A stretch of DNA of 20,850 bases from Brachionus koreanus (GCA_016987375.1 PJRA01000198.1:1391321-1412170), one strand, 5' to 3'. Positions 1 to 9,257 are shown, counted from the first letter of the stretch. Translations and numbers: made by a program. The notes: generated by a model not told the origin, from the sequence alone.

Positions 1-578
1 AACCTTGTAACAGTTGATACATTTTGCACAACTTTATTTGGACCCTTAAAAAAAATTTATTTCAATTTAAAATTTTTGTTTTTGTTTTTTGTTCCAAAAT
101 TCATAATGCCTTATTTTTTACACATATTTAGTAAATATTTTCAAGTTCAAAATTAGTAAATTATTTAGAAATTAATATATTTTTCTGTATTGGAAATAAA
201 TAGAGAGAAAGATTGCTTAACTAGAATCTTCAATTTAAAAATGAATACGACATCATACAAAGTAATAATGGCTGAAATTGACACGGTTTATGAGTCATTG
301 AAAAAGTTAAAATTTATTTTCTAATCTTTTTTTTAATTTAAAGCTTAATTAATCCAAAAAAAAAATGCCAAAATATAGTTCATTTTCTAAAAAAAAATCA
401 TTAAAATTTAATTTTCATCAATTTAATTTCCAAAATTTTGATGCAATATTTTATATGATATTGATTTAAAATTTATCAAACACATTAAAGATGCCAAAAC
501 ATTCAACAAATAAAGCTAATTCGATCAAAAATTTGGAAGGTTTAGCCAAAAAAAAACATATTTTCGCACAGATCAATC
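1..578. other. AT-rich DNA, no gene seen
   Basis: This stretch is dominated by A and T runs. A 27-codon open frame begins with the ATG at 241, but it is too short and matches nothing I recognise. I looked upstream of the transposase scrap at 579 for its N-terminal part and did not find it. No tRNA, repeat array or inverted repeat stands out. Confidence 0.6.
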
Positions 579-901
579 ATGTTAACACTCCTATTACAGT
601 TTCGCCTAGCGAGGACTATGGGAGTAGAGATGAATAATTCTTGGAACAAAATAAGGCATCGAAGTAATTTTCCTTCCGAAGTACCATGTGAGTTGAATCT
701 AATAGAAGGATTATGGTGCTATCAAAAGCAATTAGAAGATCAACAAATCAGACATTTGATTCAATGAAAAGATTATTAGAGAGTTTTAGAAGAGAATTTG
801 GAATGGAAATAAATAACAAACTGATCAGAAGATTTTGGCGTTGTTTGAAAGCTTATAAAAATGTGTTTTTTCGGTTTAAAGTGCAACTTAATTCGACTTA
901 A
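579..901 (+). pseudogene. DDE transposase C-terminal remnant, frameshifted
   Basis: This is the end of a cut-and-paste transposase of the IS630/Tc1/mariner (DDE_3) superfamily. The diagnostic block is CELNLIEGLW at 687-716. It resembles the usual (P)xLNxIExxW motif, in which the Glu (codon 705-707) is the third catalytic acidic residue. Just after CYQKQ, at about 728-733, the frame changes by one base. The frame starting at 713 then continues with a basic helical tail (NQTFDSMKRLLES, then LIRRFWRCLKAYKN) to the stop at 899-901. That combination looks like one protein broken by a 1-bp deletion. The DNA-binding part and the first two catalytic Asp residues are absent, and I found no terminal repeats, so it is a dead fragment. 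It is a different family from the element at 1891-3767. Confidence 0.6.
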
Positions 902-1620
902 AATACTTGAAAAATATATCATTTAAAAGAGAATTTTGCGCTCTTTAAAAATATATATAATAACTTTTGAATGAAAACTCATCTCAAAAATTTCAAAAAC
1001 TTAAACCACTGTTTTCAAAAACTATCAAACTTCAAGACCCTCTAGTCAAAAATCTTTTTTTTTTTAGTCAGGATTCCTAATACGAATCCAAGAGATATCT
1101 TATGAATTTTCTTACCACTTGGTCCATATCAGATCTTGATCAAGGACAGTAAAGGATCCTAAAAGAAATTCCTAAATATTCCTTGGTGCAACTAGGATTT
1201 CATAGGATCTTTCAAAAAGCTAAAGGAATCCAAGATGATACAATCAAGAAAATGAAAGAAAAACAAGAAACTTGACGGATCTTAAAAAATTTTCATTCAA
1301 GATTTATTCAGAAGTGCTTTTTTTTTCTTTTATTCGTATATCATTTAGAAAGATTCTTTTAGGATTGAATGAGTAAACAGAATTTAAAATCAAATAAACA
1401 ATACTAATCATAAACTAAGTTTAAAAAAACAAAACATTTTTTTCGTAGAATTAAAACCCTGGAATTAGTTTCTATTAGTTTCCCTAATAAGTTTACCTCA
1501 TAAGTTTTTATATGATTTCTGTTAGGATTCTAATTCGAATCTTAATAAAAATTCCTAAAAACTCTTGGCCAAATAAGATTTGATAAGAATTTAGTCAAGA
1601 ATTTTTATTGATCCTAATAA
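902..1620. other. Intergenic DNA with a diffuse AGGATT-type repeat
   Basis: No gene is visible. Two loosely similar direct copies of about 100 bp lie at roughly 1065-1164 and 1519-1622. Each opens with a version of GTYAGGATTCYTAAT(T)CGAATC and closes with GATCCTAA. Scattered AGGAT/ATCCT words lie between them. I aligned these by eye; identity is modest, so this is a weak dispersed-repeat call. Confidence 0.3.
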
Positions 1621-1785
1621 GACCGGATGTTTTTTTTCGGGTCACACATTATATGACCATCGATACCAAAAATTTACAAATTTATAGGTCGCAAAGGTAA
1701 ATTATTCAAAAAATGATGTAGTAAATTTGAAATCTTTTTGCAACTTTTTAAAAAACAGTGATTTATTTTTGAAAAAATTGATAAA

Positions 1786-1890
1786 ATGGAAAAAGAAAAT
1801 CTGATTCGAGTGAATTAGATTCTAAAAATGATCAAGAAAAAGATAATATTAACAATGTTTGTTCTGAATTTGAAAGCATCCAAATTAATA
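1786..1890 (+). pseudogene. 5' half of a decayed zinc-finger-type ORF
   Basis: A short ATG frame at 1786 (MEKEN) shifts into the frame starting at 1800. That frame reads SDSSELDSKNDQEKDN and on to ESIQIN with no stop up to 1890. The composition is hydrophilic and acidic, like a disordered N-terminal region. A Tc1/mariner element begins at 1891. Removing it with one copy of its TA duplication lets the frame run straight on into the segment at 3770 (SVKEKLFLISQNARP). That continuity suggests both halves belonged to one coding sequence before the insertion. The parent is unknown: a host gene or the N-terminal ORF of another transposon are both possible. Confidence 0.45.
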
Positions 1891-1916
1891 ACGAGTGAGG
1901 CATAAGTAAATAGACA
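1891..1916 (+). repeat. Left terminal inverted repeat of Tc1/mariner element
   Basis: Left end: starts ACGAGTGAGGCATAAG directly after the TA at 1889-1890. It pairs with 3742-3767 read on the other strand, 23 of 26 bases identical. Confidence 0.8.
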
Positions 1917-2030
1917 AAAGTTAAGCTTACTTTCCCGATTAGGAAAATGATCAGATGATCTAATATATATAAATATATATATTTAAACTATTAACCATTT
2001 GCTATAATATTGCAAAAATTTTTATTTAAA

Positions 2031-3092
2031 ATGCCACTTTCTGACTAAACGAGAGAATTTTTGAAAAGCAGTCAAAAATATGATTTCACAAATGAAAAAA
2101 TCTGATCTTGTCTCACACTTTACAAAGCAAGGAATTGCTCGAAGTACCATATATAATACAATCAACCGTATTCAAAATGGAGGGCCGACAAAAGACAATA
2201 AGAGACCGGGTCGTCCAAGCACCTGGACAGCTGCAAGGAAGAAAAAACTGAAAAGATTTACCAACAACCGAACTAGAGTGAATCAAAGACGTCTAGCTAA
2301 GAAATTTTCTGTCCACCAAAGAACAGTTGTTCGACAATTAAAAAAAATGGGTATTTCATATCGAAAACGTGAAAAAATGCCAAAATATAGTGTCGCACAG
2401 TTTGAAAAAGCAAATCACTTGAGCGCAAAACTTTCAAATATGCTATATCACTTACCATGTTCACTTATTTTGGACGACGAAAATTACTTTAATTTTTCGG
2501 GAGACAACATGCCGGGAAATGCAGGATATTACACAAATAACAGGTCTTCTTGTCCGGACAGTGTTCGCTTTCCTGGAAAATAGAAGTTTCCAAAGAAGCT
2601 GTTGGTTTGGATAGCCATATCCGATCGAGGAATTTCAAAGCCACTTTTTCGATTATCAAAGTCGGTTGCCATCAATTCCGATATCTATATCGACGAATGT
2701 TTGAATAAACGACCTCTTCCATTTATACATAAGTATCATCGAGACTTTGACTATGTTTTTTGGCCTGACATAGCATCTGCTCACATTCAAGGGGCTGCAT
2801 TACATGGATGGACGAAAACGTAAATTATGTGGCCAAAGACATCAACCCACCAAATGTTCCTCAAGCACGTTCAATTGAAAATTTTCAGGGTTGTTTAAGT
2901 CATAAAGTATACGAGAGAGGTTGGCAAGCCTCAACAGAGCAACAGCTGATTAACCGCATTAAATTAAAGTTGAAGGAGTTTGACTTAAATTTTTTGAAAT
3001 CCCTTATGACAGGTGTCAAACCAAAGCTCAGAAAAATCGTCAACGTTGGAGTTTTTTCATTATTTAAAAACCATAATTATATTGAAAAATAA
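2031..3092 (+). pseudogene. Tc1/mariner transposase, inactivated
   Basis: A transposase that would cut and paste its own element by a DDE/D mechanism. The original start is probably the ATG at 2031 (MPLSD, then a stop at 2046-2048, then a shift into the frame of the ATG at 2080). The main frame has a paired-like helix-turn-helix (IARSTIYNTINRI), a linker RPGRPS typical of Tc1 proteins, and a second helix-turn-helix (RLAKKFSVHQRTVVRQL). Then come the catalytic blocks: LILDDENYF (first Asp), FWPDIASAH (second Asp) and RSIENF (Glu). A TAG at 2581-2583 interrupts PGK|KFPKKLLVWIAISD; it looks like GAG to TAG. A one-base loss near 2800-2805 shifts to the frame WMDENVNYV. Counting across that shift gives 36 residues between the second Asp and the Glu. 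The reading frame ends at 3092. Confidence 0.85.
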
Positions 3093-3355
3093 ATTATTAT
3101 AAATAAACATTTTTAATTTTTGAGATATTCACTTTTAATTGATTAATGCCAAATTTGATAATATAATAATGAGCCGGGCTAAATAATGAGCCGTACAAAA
3201 TTAGCCCAAAAGTCCGTGTATTAAATTCATGCAGCCATGCAAATCTTCTTCCTAATTTGATAATATAATTTGATAATTAGCTAATTTGATAGAATAATAA
3301 ACTCTTAGCAACAATATAATAACAAATAATATTTAAGTAGCGAATGACAAGCAAT

Positions 3356-3685
3356 TTAGCGCGCTACAACACGCCCTCTGGTTGAGAAACGACGTCCCCA
3401 TCGCTTTGGGTACCATGCCGACTAATAATACCCTTATGGTACCATCTCAGCGTACCGGGTTCTACAAGGTATGTCTCCTACGGTGGCATGCCAGTTTCAT
3501 TACTGGGTGTCACCACCGTCGTTGGTCTCTCTGTGGGTTTGTCTTCAGGTACTAGCTGAAGCTGGGGCAAGGTCCCACTACCAACGGTACCCTCGTGAAC
3601 AACCTTAAAACCAGATCTCCCGGACCGCACGTGATAATTTGGGTCCTCTCACCGTTGCTTCTTTACAAATCTAAAGCGCCCAAAT
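3356..3685. other. GC-rich, hairpin-rich block of unknown origin
   Basis: By my count 3361-3660 is about 53% G+C, against well under 30% for most non-coding DNA around it. There is no long open frame on either strand and I recognise no family. Three successive self-complementary regions can be seen. The first is GGTACCAT 3409-3416 with ATGGTACC 3436-3443. The second is ACGGTGG 3480-3486 with CCACCGT 3513-3519, plus inner CCAG/CTGG. The third is GGTAC 3548-3552 with GTACC 3587-3591, enclosing TGGG/CCCA. It lies in the 3' part of the Tc1/mariner element, between the transposase and the right terminal repeat. It may be a nested SINE-like insertion, a captured structured RNA, or an ancestral part of the element. 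I found no convincing RNA polymerase III box pair. Confidence 0.55.
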
Positions 3686-3741
3686 ATATAAATTTTTTTT
3701 TTGTTTTTTACTAACTTATCTATGCTTAAATACCTCAGAAA

Positions 3742-3767
3742 TGTCCATTTACTTATGCCTCACCCAT
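3742..3767 (-). repeat. Right terminal inverted repeat of Tc1/mariner element
   Basis: Right end: read on the minus strand it begins ATGGGTGAGGCATAAG. It is followed outside by TA at 3768-3769 and matches the left end at 23 of 26 positions. Confidence 0.8.
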
Positions 3768-3769
3768 TA

Positions 3770-3959
3770 GTGTAAAAGAAAAACTTTTTCTAATTTCACA
3801 AAATGCCCGCCCGATGAAGTGTCCGCTGTAACAAAAGATACAGTATTGGCGGTGAAGAGAGCCTTGAGTAAGCATACAAATCCAATGGAATACGATTTAT
3901 GTGGCTGGTTTTTTAAAAATGTTAGCGGTGTTAATTTACACAAGTCAAGAATGCACTGA
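3770..3959 (+). pseudogene. 3' half of a decayed zinc-finger-type ORF
   Basis: This continues the frame interrupted at 1890: SVKEKLFLISQNARP. After a one-base loss near 3811 it reads from 3813, DEVSAVTKDTVLAVKRAL and on, to the TGA at 3957-3959. The tail LCGWFF-x5-GVNLHKSRMH has the spacing of a C2H2-type finger, with hydrophobic positions and a terminal H-x4-H. The first Cys of the usual C-x2-C pair seems lost. Fingers of this shape occur in host proteins and at the N-termini of some non-LTR retrotransposon proteins; I cannot tell which this was. The piece after the frameshift is 48 codons long and has no in-frame stop before its end. Confidence 0.45.
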
Positions 3960-4073
3960 TTAATACAATTTAGGATTATTCTTTTATTTTCATAGATATT
4001 AACTTAAATAAGCATTAATTCTATTTTTTTAATTATTAAGCAAATAATAGCATGGGTCACCAAGATATTTTGA

Positions 4074-4159
4074 TGGGTCACATAAATATTTCGGTTTAAA
4101 TTGAAAAAAATAAGACAAAAAATTATGGTAAATACCGAAAAAAAATATCCGATCACCCA
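4074..4159. repeat. Short imperfect foldback
   Basis: TGGGTCACATAAATATTTCGGT at 4074-4095 is imperfectly complementary to 4134-4159 (ACCGAAAAAAAATATCCGAT, then CACCCA). The complement of 4135-4154 also resembles GACCGGATGTTTTTTTTCGG at 1621-1640, 18 of 20 positions. The two copies are therefore inverted relative to each other, on either side of the zinc-finger pseudogene. The T-run inflates that similarity, so this is only a candidate repeat. Confidence 0.4.
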
Positions 4160-4363
4160 ACTGACATAAGTCATCAGATCACATATTACATGAGCCCCTT
4201 GGTCACATAACAGGCAAGACCCACAATAATTTTGTTCCCAAGTTTCAAGATCCTAAATAAGAATTGGTTTCTAGATATGCATATAGATGCATTTTTTATT
4301 CAGAAAATTTTTTGTCAATTTAAATTTTAAATAAAGGAAAAAAAATCTAAACAACAAACTTAC

Positions 4364-6461
4364 TCTTTGATCCGATATCTTTGTTTTCATTGATCTCGGA
4401 CTTAATATATCTGCCATTGTGCATAGAGTCATTGGAATTTCTGCCATCTAAATCCAACTCAGAATATTTAGGAAAATTCTCCAGCTCTAAGCCAATTTGA
4501 TCCTTGTCCATAGCTGATGAGTACTCATTTTGGTCCATTTTCTTATTCAAATCATCTTCGTCGGGCATAAACTCACCGGCCATGTTCACATCGTTGTACA
4601 CATGCGCATTCTTCTCGTCTAAATCATCCGAAAAATCGTCTATATTGTTTATTTCATTGTCGTCGACGTGCACGTCCAAATCGTGGTCGTCACATCGTCC
4701 AGCCTCTTCTTCACTCTCGTCCTTTATTCGATCCAAATCGGCCGAAGGCCGCATCCTAAACTCCAACCAATTCATATCACTGTTCACTCTGGGTGCTAAA
4801 GTGGCCGACAACGATCCATTGCTTCCACCGATGCCCTCGTCCACACTGGTCTCCATTTCGGCCTTTGCGGTCTCGTCCGTTCGGCCGAAATGGTACTCGA
4901 CGTACTTGGCCGGCGATGCCATATGCTCGCTATCGGCCAAAATCGAGCTCAGCGTCTGCTCGCTTGCCAATGTGTCACAGCTGTCTACTGTGGCCGTGTC
5001 GTCGCTGTTTGTGTGCGGCTCACCGTTGCGTCTAGCCTTCAAAAATTCTCTATGACGCTTGGATTTTTTCTCATAGCTTTCACACTGTTCATCACTAGGC
5101 AAAAAAACGCTTATGGCACACAAATTTATCAATGTGTCCAAGCAAAAATAAAATTTTGATCTCAAAAATTCTTGTCTAGCATCAACCAGGTCTTTGTATT
5201 CGACAAATACTTTATTGACGCGTGTAAAATTAACGTCTTGTATGCAATCGGTCGAATAAAGCTCTAGATTGGTGTAGTTGTTCAAGCTGTGCATTTTTTC
5301 GAGCGCCATGCGCACTCTATTCTCTTCGACGGACATTTTCTCAGCGACCATCTGTCTTAGGTCGCGCACTTTGGCCTCATTGCTCAGTCTTAATGTGAAA
5401 AGCTCTTGGGCATCAAACGCCTCCACATTAAGCTCAAATATTCTCACACTAATATCGCTTGGATTATACTCCTTGAACATTTGATTGTGTTCAATCAATT
5501 CCAAATACCAGTTTACATTGAATGGATTTTTTGAATAGCCTAGTGCTTCAAAGACGCTTATTTTTTCGTCTTTGTAAGACTGCTCTATCATGTTATTGTA
5601 ACAGTCGAATTTAAGAATGCGAAGTTTTTTTTTTGTCCGATTTAGATATTCGTCTAAATCGAAGTCCCTGATTATTTGCTTGGTGGCCTCATTGAGCGTC
5701 AGATCCTTGTGCAAATCGATAACTCGGTCGGCTGTGAGACCAGTCTCGGTCAAAACCACTCGTATTTTGCACATGTTTTCCATGTATTCACGTTGTCGAT
5801 CGGCTTCTTTTTGATCGGCAATTTCTTTTTCGAGAAGAGTTCTAAGATGTGGCTCAAATAGATCGACTTTGATGAATGTCTCGTTTCGCTTGCAGTTTTT
5901 CTGACGGTATTGTAGCATATAGGCAGTGGTCGAGCTGTAGCTCGAGTACGAAGTGCCGAACGCGTTTATGATGTCGCTTGAGTCGATTTTGATGACCTTT
6001 TCGTCGTTGAAATTGTACCATTGGTTGTTCTCGAACGACTTGATGTACACGTAGTAGTGGCCGCCTGAGGCGCTGCCACTGTGTATCATTATCGAGAATA
6101 GCTCGTAGTCGCAGATCTCGTCGGACACTGTTTCGGGCAAGTACTTTCTGACGTTTAGTATTTCAGGAAAGCTGACCACCGAGCCGATTTTGAATCGGGA
6201 CATGGTTCGGTAGTCGAAATCGAAGCGCTTCAGCTGCAGCGAGAGTATGTAGGGAAACGATTCAAATTTGAGGCCTTTGTGAGCTGTGCATTTTTGCTGG
6301 CACTTTTCGCAGTAGTATTTGTTGCTTTCGTCCAGAATTTCCGGCTGAACAAATGCGTCCAATGCTTCTTCTACACTCTCGAACGTTTTTTCCGAGCCGA
6401 ACGGCTTGATGCACAAAGGAACGTCCAAATAAACGTCTACTTTGGCTCTTTCCGTATTGCA
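4364..6461 (-). CDS. USP47: USP47 ubiquitin protease, coding exon 3 (gene continues off left edge)
   Basis: Exon of 2,098 nt with acceptor TTATTTCAG before 6461 and donor A|GTAAGT at 4364/4363. It encodes residues 316-1014 of the model and ends in phase 1, so further exons must exist beyond 4363. It opens with the second half of a CxxC pair (CSE|C), then VDVYLDVPLCIKPFG, SVEEALDAFVQPEILD and YYCEKC (second CxxC of the zinc ribbon). LQLKRFDFDY, the His box (SASGGHYYVYIKSF, catalytic His about 450) and WYNFNDEKV (third catalytic residue about Asn467) follow, ending the protease domain at AYMLQYR. Later come ubiquitin-like-region matches and an acidic tail (about 830-960, rich in D and E). The human acidic insert before YELFS is nearly absent here. 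The exon is clearly more GC-rich than its introns. The missing remainder, about 350-400 residues in human USP47, was not found in 1-4363. Confidence 0.9.
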
Positions 6462-6516
6462 CTGAAATAAATTTAAAAGATGAAAAATAATTTTAAAAAA
6501 TTTTTGCATTCTTTAA

Positions 6517-6730
6517 CACTCAAAGGACCGGCTATTTTTGTCAAAAAATTTGTTTAAATGTTACATTAGTTCCATAAAAGTCTGTAACATGAAAAAGACT
6601 AAAATTAAAAGACCATTTTCAAAGCTTTAAAATAAATATTAAAACATGTATATATGATTGATAATTAATTAAAAAATTAAATTTGAATTTTTGAAAAAGT
6701 GTCAAAATGACACCGCCGGTCCTTTGAGTG
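6517..6730. mobile_element. piggyBac-like MITE with TTAA duplication
   Basis: Perfect 16-bp terminal inverted repeats, CACTCAAAGGACCGGC at 6517-6532 and its complement at 6715-6730, are each bordered by TTAA (6513-6516 and 6731-6734). TTAA target duplication is the hallmark of piggyBac-superfamily insertion. The 214-bp element has no coding capacity. Next to the right end is a small palindrome, GTGTCAAAATGACAC (6699-6713). It sits in USP47 intron 2 close to the exon 3 acceptor. The perfect ends suggest recent movement. Confidence 0.85.
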
Positions 6731-7702
6731 TTAAAAATTCAAACATGAAGAAAAATTTTGTAACAGCTGATTAAATTTTTATTAACAATTTTTTTATTCA
6801 AAGCTTACAATCCCAAAGAAACTCAAATCCTATAGCTTTTTGTATTTTTAAATTCTAATGAAATTAAGACAAAAATTCTTGATTTTTTGATAAATTTGAA
6901 TTTCTTTAAATAAAATGTTTTTAAAACAAAACTTTTTTTATTTTTTTTTTTTAAATATTTTTTGTTATGTGAAAAATAAAAATGAAACAAATAGAAAAAA
7001 AAAAAATAAAACATTTTTATGATTGTATATTGATTATTGGTTTTATTTTCAAAAAAAGATTGTCCTTGTGGATAATGGGCTAGGAAATTGTTTTTAAGGT
7101 AAAAAAATTGTAGTATTTTTCAAAAAAAAGTCATTTTAGTAAATTTTTGTTTATCAAAAAATGAAGAATTTTTGTTTTAATTGTATTTGAATTTCACAAT
7201 ACCTGTAGATCTAATATTTTATTTTTGAAAAGCAAGTTGAAAGTGTTTGCTCAGGGTTATCTTAGTACAAACAAGGGCATAAAATCGATTGAATGCATGT
7301 CTAATGAAAAAATGTGTTAGTTCACATACACCGGACGAGCAAATCAAAATATTTACATGGAAACCCTAGAAAACCAGATAATACCATCTTAGAGTTAATA
7401 AGACGACGAGTTAGATAAAAATCTTCATTCTACCATTTAAAGCAAGTGCTTCATGATGAACGGCTAACAATTCCGACTGAAATATGATTTCTTCTATGAA
7501 ATAACAGAAATGCATTATACTAAAAGGCAGTTAATTTTAAACCTCTAGATTCTTCTAACTTTTTGTGTAATTTTTCTGGTTTGCTAAATAACAGTCGTAA
7601 ATATTTTTTGGAATTTTCTAACTTATCCTTTTATTTCAGACATTTGAATAGAAAATAAAGGAATTAAAAAAGGACGTTATTTCTTCTGCTAGCAAGTTTT
7701 TT

Positions 7703-7975
7703 TCACCTGCTTGAAAAATTATGTAATCTTCTTTTTTCATGATAATTTAACTTCCCTTTCCTCCATTTGTGTTCATCGAAAATACCTTTGCATATTTTAT
7801 CAGCTGTTACAAAATCTTTAAAAGAGCAAAACTCGAAATATTGTTTATTTTTGCCACGTTTTTTTCTGGGTTGGTTCAAATCAATTTCTTCAGCATCATT
7901 CAATGTATCATTATTTGCTACTTCAACAAGGTCATTGACAACAGGTGTAAATTCAATACTAGTTAAGTTAGCCAT
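7703..7975 (-). pseudogene. Possible FLYWCH-like transposase N-terminal scrap
   Basis: A 90-codon open frame starts with ATG at 7975 in a good context (AAAATGG) and ends at TGA 7703. The first half is acidic (LVEVANNDTLNDAEEIDL), then basic (RKKRGKNKQ). Then comes FEFCSFKDFVTADKICKGI followed by EHKWRKGKLNYHEKR. That last part resembles the front of FLYWCH-type zinc domains, which precede MULE transposases in many invertebrate genomes. The Cys/His part that should follow is missing. It lies in USP47 intron 2 on the same strand. The resemblance is a memory-based inference. It could equally be an unspliced exon of a nested gene: the frame ends at AGCAG|GTGAAA, a possible donor. Confidence 0.35.
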
Positions 7976-8962
7976 TTTTGTATTTTTTTATTATTTTAAT
8001 ATTTTAGTTCTGAAGTTATCAATTATTTGTTTATATATTATTTTTCAAGAAAATCAATTAAGTTATTTAATTAATTATTTAGGAAGCATATAAAAAATAT
8101 TAGCTATCAAGTGTAAAAATTTAACAATCATTAATTAATTTTTTTTACTAGCAGTTAAAAAAAATACTAGCAGAAAGAACTAGATCTCATTAAAAAATAT
8201 ATCTTTTTTGATGAACAAAATAACGAACAAAAAGACAAACCGATAGAAAAAAAAGCTTGGAAAAATATATAAAAAAAAAAAATTTTGATTTGAGTCACAA
8301 GTGAAAAAATTGGATACTCAGTTTTGGTGACAAACTTTTTATTGATTTTCTATTTACATCAATTACTCAATTAAGGATAATAAAGTTTCTTCTTTATCTC
8401 AAAATATACAAAATAAATTCACGATAGAAAAAATAAGAAATTTAGTTTTAAATTTATTTTAATTTTTTTTTATGATCTTTCTAATCTGAAACATTTCTAA
8501 ATCTGTTTAAATCAATTTAACTTATTTAAAAAATAAAAAAATAACTTTTAAAGATTTTATCAAATTTTAAATTTTCAAAAAATTGCTGTTTAGAATTTTA
8601 ATTTAATTTGAAATTTAGTTAAAATTGATTGTAAAAATATTTTGTTTTGATAACTAATTTAGAAGGCATGCAAAGAGATTCAATTAGAAGACGAAAAATT
8701 TATAGTTTGAAAAAAACTCTCTAGTGTGGTCAAAATTTAGTTAAGGTGAAGAATATTTAAAATTTCAAACTTTCACTTCAATTTATTCAGCAAGACTCAA
8801 AAAACTTTCAACAATGTATTTATATTTTTGGACAGCTTTAGTTTTTAATTTTCTTTTATAAACAAACTAATAAACAGCAGTCCAATTTATGCTTAATGAT
8901 TAGATTTCAATAGCAAAAATTTAAATTTTTTTGATCATACATTTTTTAAAAAAAGCACTTAC

Positions 8963-9257
8963 TTCTGAGCATTTAACATAGTCCTTTATTTTTCCTTGAT
9001 AAAGCTCATTTATCATGTTTTCTTGCTTTGTATTTTTCATTTTTTTCTCCAAAGCATCAAACATTACTCGATAGAGTTCTTGAACATCGTGTTGCTGGAA
9101 GGCATCTTCGCTATTCCATCCAAACGATGTTGTTAAATCATGGGTCTGAATTGACTTCTTTTTCGATGTTTGTAGGTTTAAGAACAATCGTTGAAGTTGA
9201 TATGGAATGTTCTTTTTTAAATCTTCTTGTTCATTTGCAACCTCTGAATGATTCCAC
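8963..9257 (-). CDS. USP47: USP47 ubiquitin protease, coding exon 2
   Basis: 295-nt internal exon, acceptor AATTTTAG before 9257 and donor GAA|GTAAGT after 8963. It completes the Arg codon split from exon 1 and encodes residues 218-315. The sequence includes [47 protein letters not shown] and [15 protein letters not shown]. All match the finger/palm region of USP47 closely; QQHDVQEL is a standard USP signature. It ends at C-S-E, and the Cys that completes the CxxC zinc-ribbon pair is the first residue of exon 3, which confirms the splice. Splicing here is phase 0 downstream and phase 2 upstream. Confidence 0.9.

Larger units (their letters stand above)
1891..3767 (+). mobile_element. Tc1/mariner-superfamily DNA transposon, degenerate
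   Basis: The element is 1,877 bp. Its ends are inverted repeats of 26 bp (1891-1916 and 3742-3767) that differ at three positions and share GTGAGGCATAAGTAAAT. Immediately outside lie TA dinucleotides (1889-1890 and 3768-3769), the target duplication typical of the superfamily. Inside is a broken transposase (2031-3092). After it come direct repeats of AATTTGATAATATAAT (3152-3167 and 3254-3269) and a GC-rich block (about 3356-3685) unlike the rest. The termini do not begin with the CAGT common in Tc1. The frame-disrupting changes make it non-autonomous now, but 23/26 matching ends suggest moderate age. It interrupts an older reading frame and lies, by inference, in USP47 intron 3. Confidence 0.8.
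6462..8962 (-). other. USP47 intron 2
   Basis: 2,501-bp phase-0 GT-AG intron (GTAAGT ... TTATTTCAG). It contains a piggyBac-like MITE 53 bp from the acceptor (6517-6730) and a possible transposase scrap on the same strand as the gene (7703-7975). Otherwise it is AT-rich DNA with long A and T runs. The parts 6731-7702 and 7976-8962 show no other gene I can support. Confidence 0.85.

Noticed and set aside
4514..4521. CTGATGAG resembling a hammerhead ribozyme core
   Set aside because: No matching GAAA and no stems at the required spacing; it lies inside USP47 coding sequence.
4504..5861. Several plus-strand open frames opposite USP47 exon 3
   Set aside because: They are antisense shadows of a well-conserved exon; none has a recognisable domain.
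6823..7014. 63-codon minus-strand open frame
   Set aside because: Low-complexity Phe/Lys/Tyr product of A/T runs in an intron.
7326..7497. Plus-strand stretch with coding-like words (TILELIRRRVR, stop, HLKQVLHDERLTIPTEI)
   Set aside because: Interrupted by a stop and matched to no family I can name; possibly transposon debris but not supportable.
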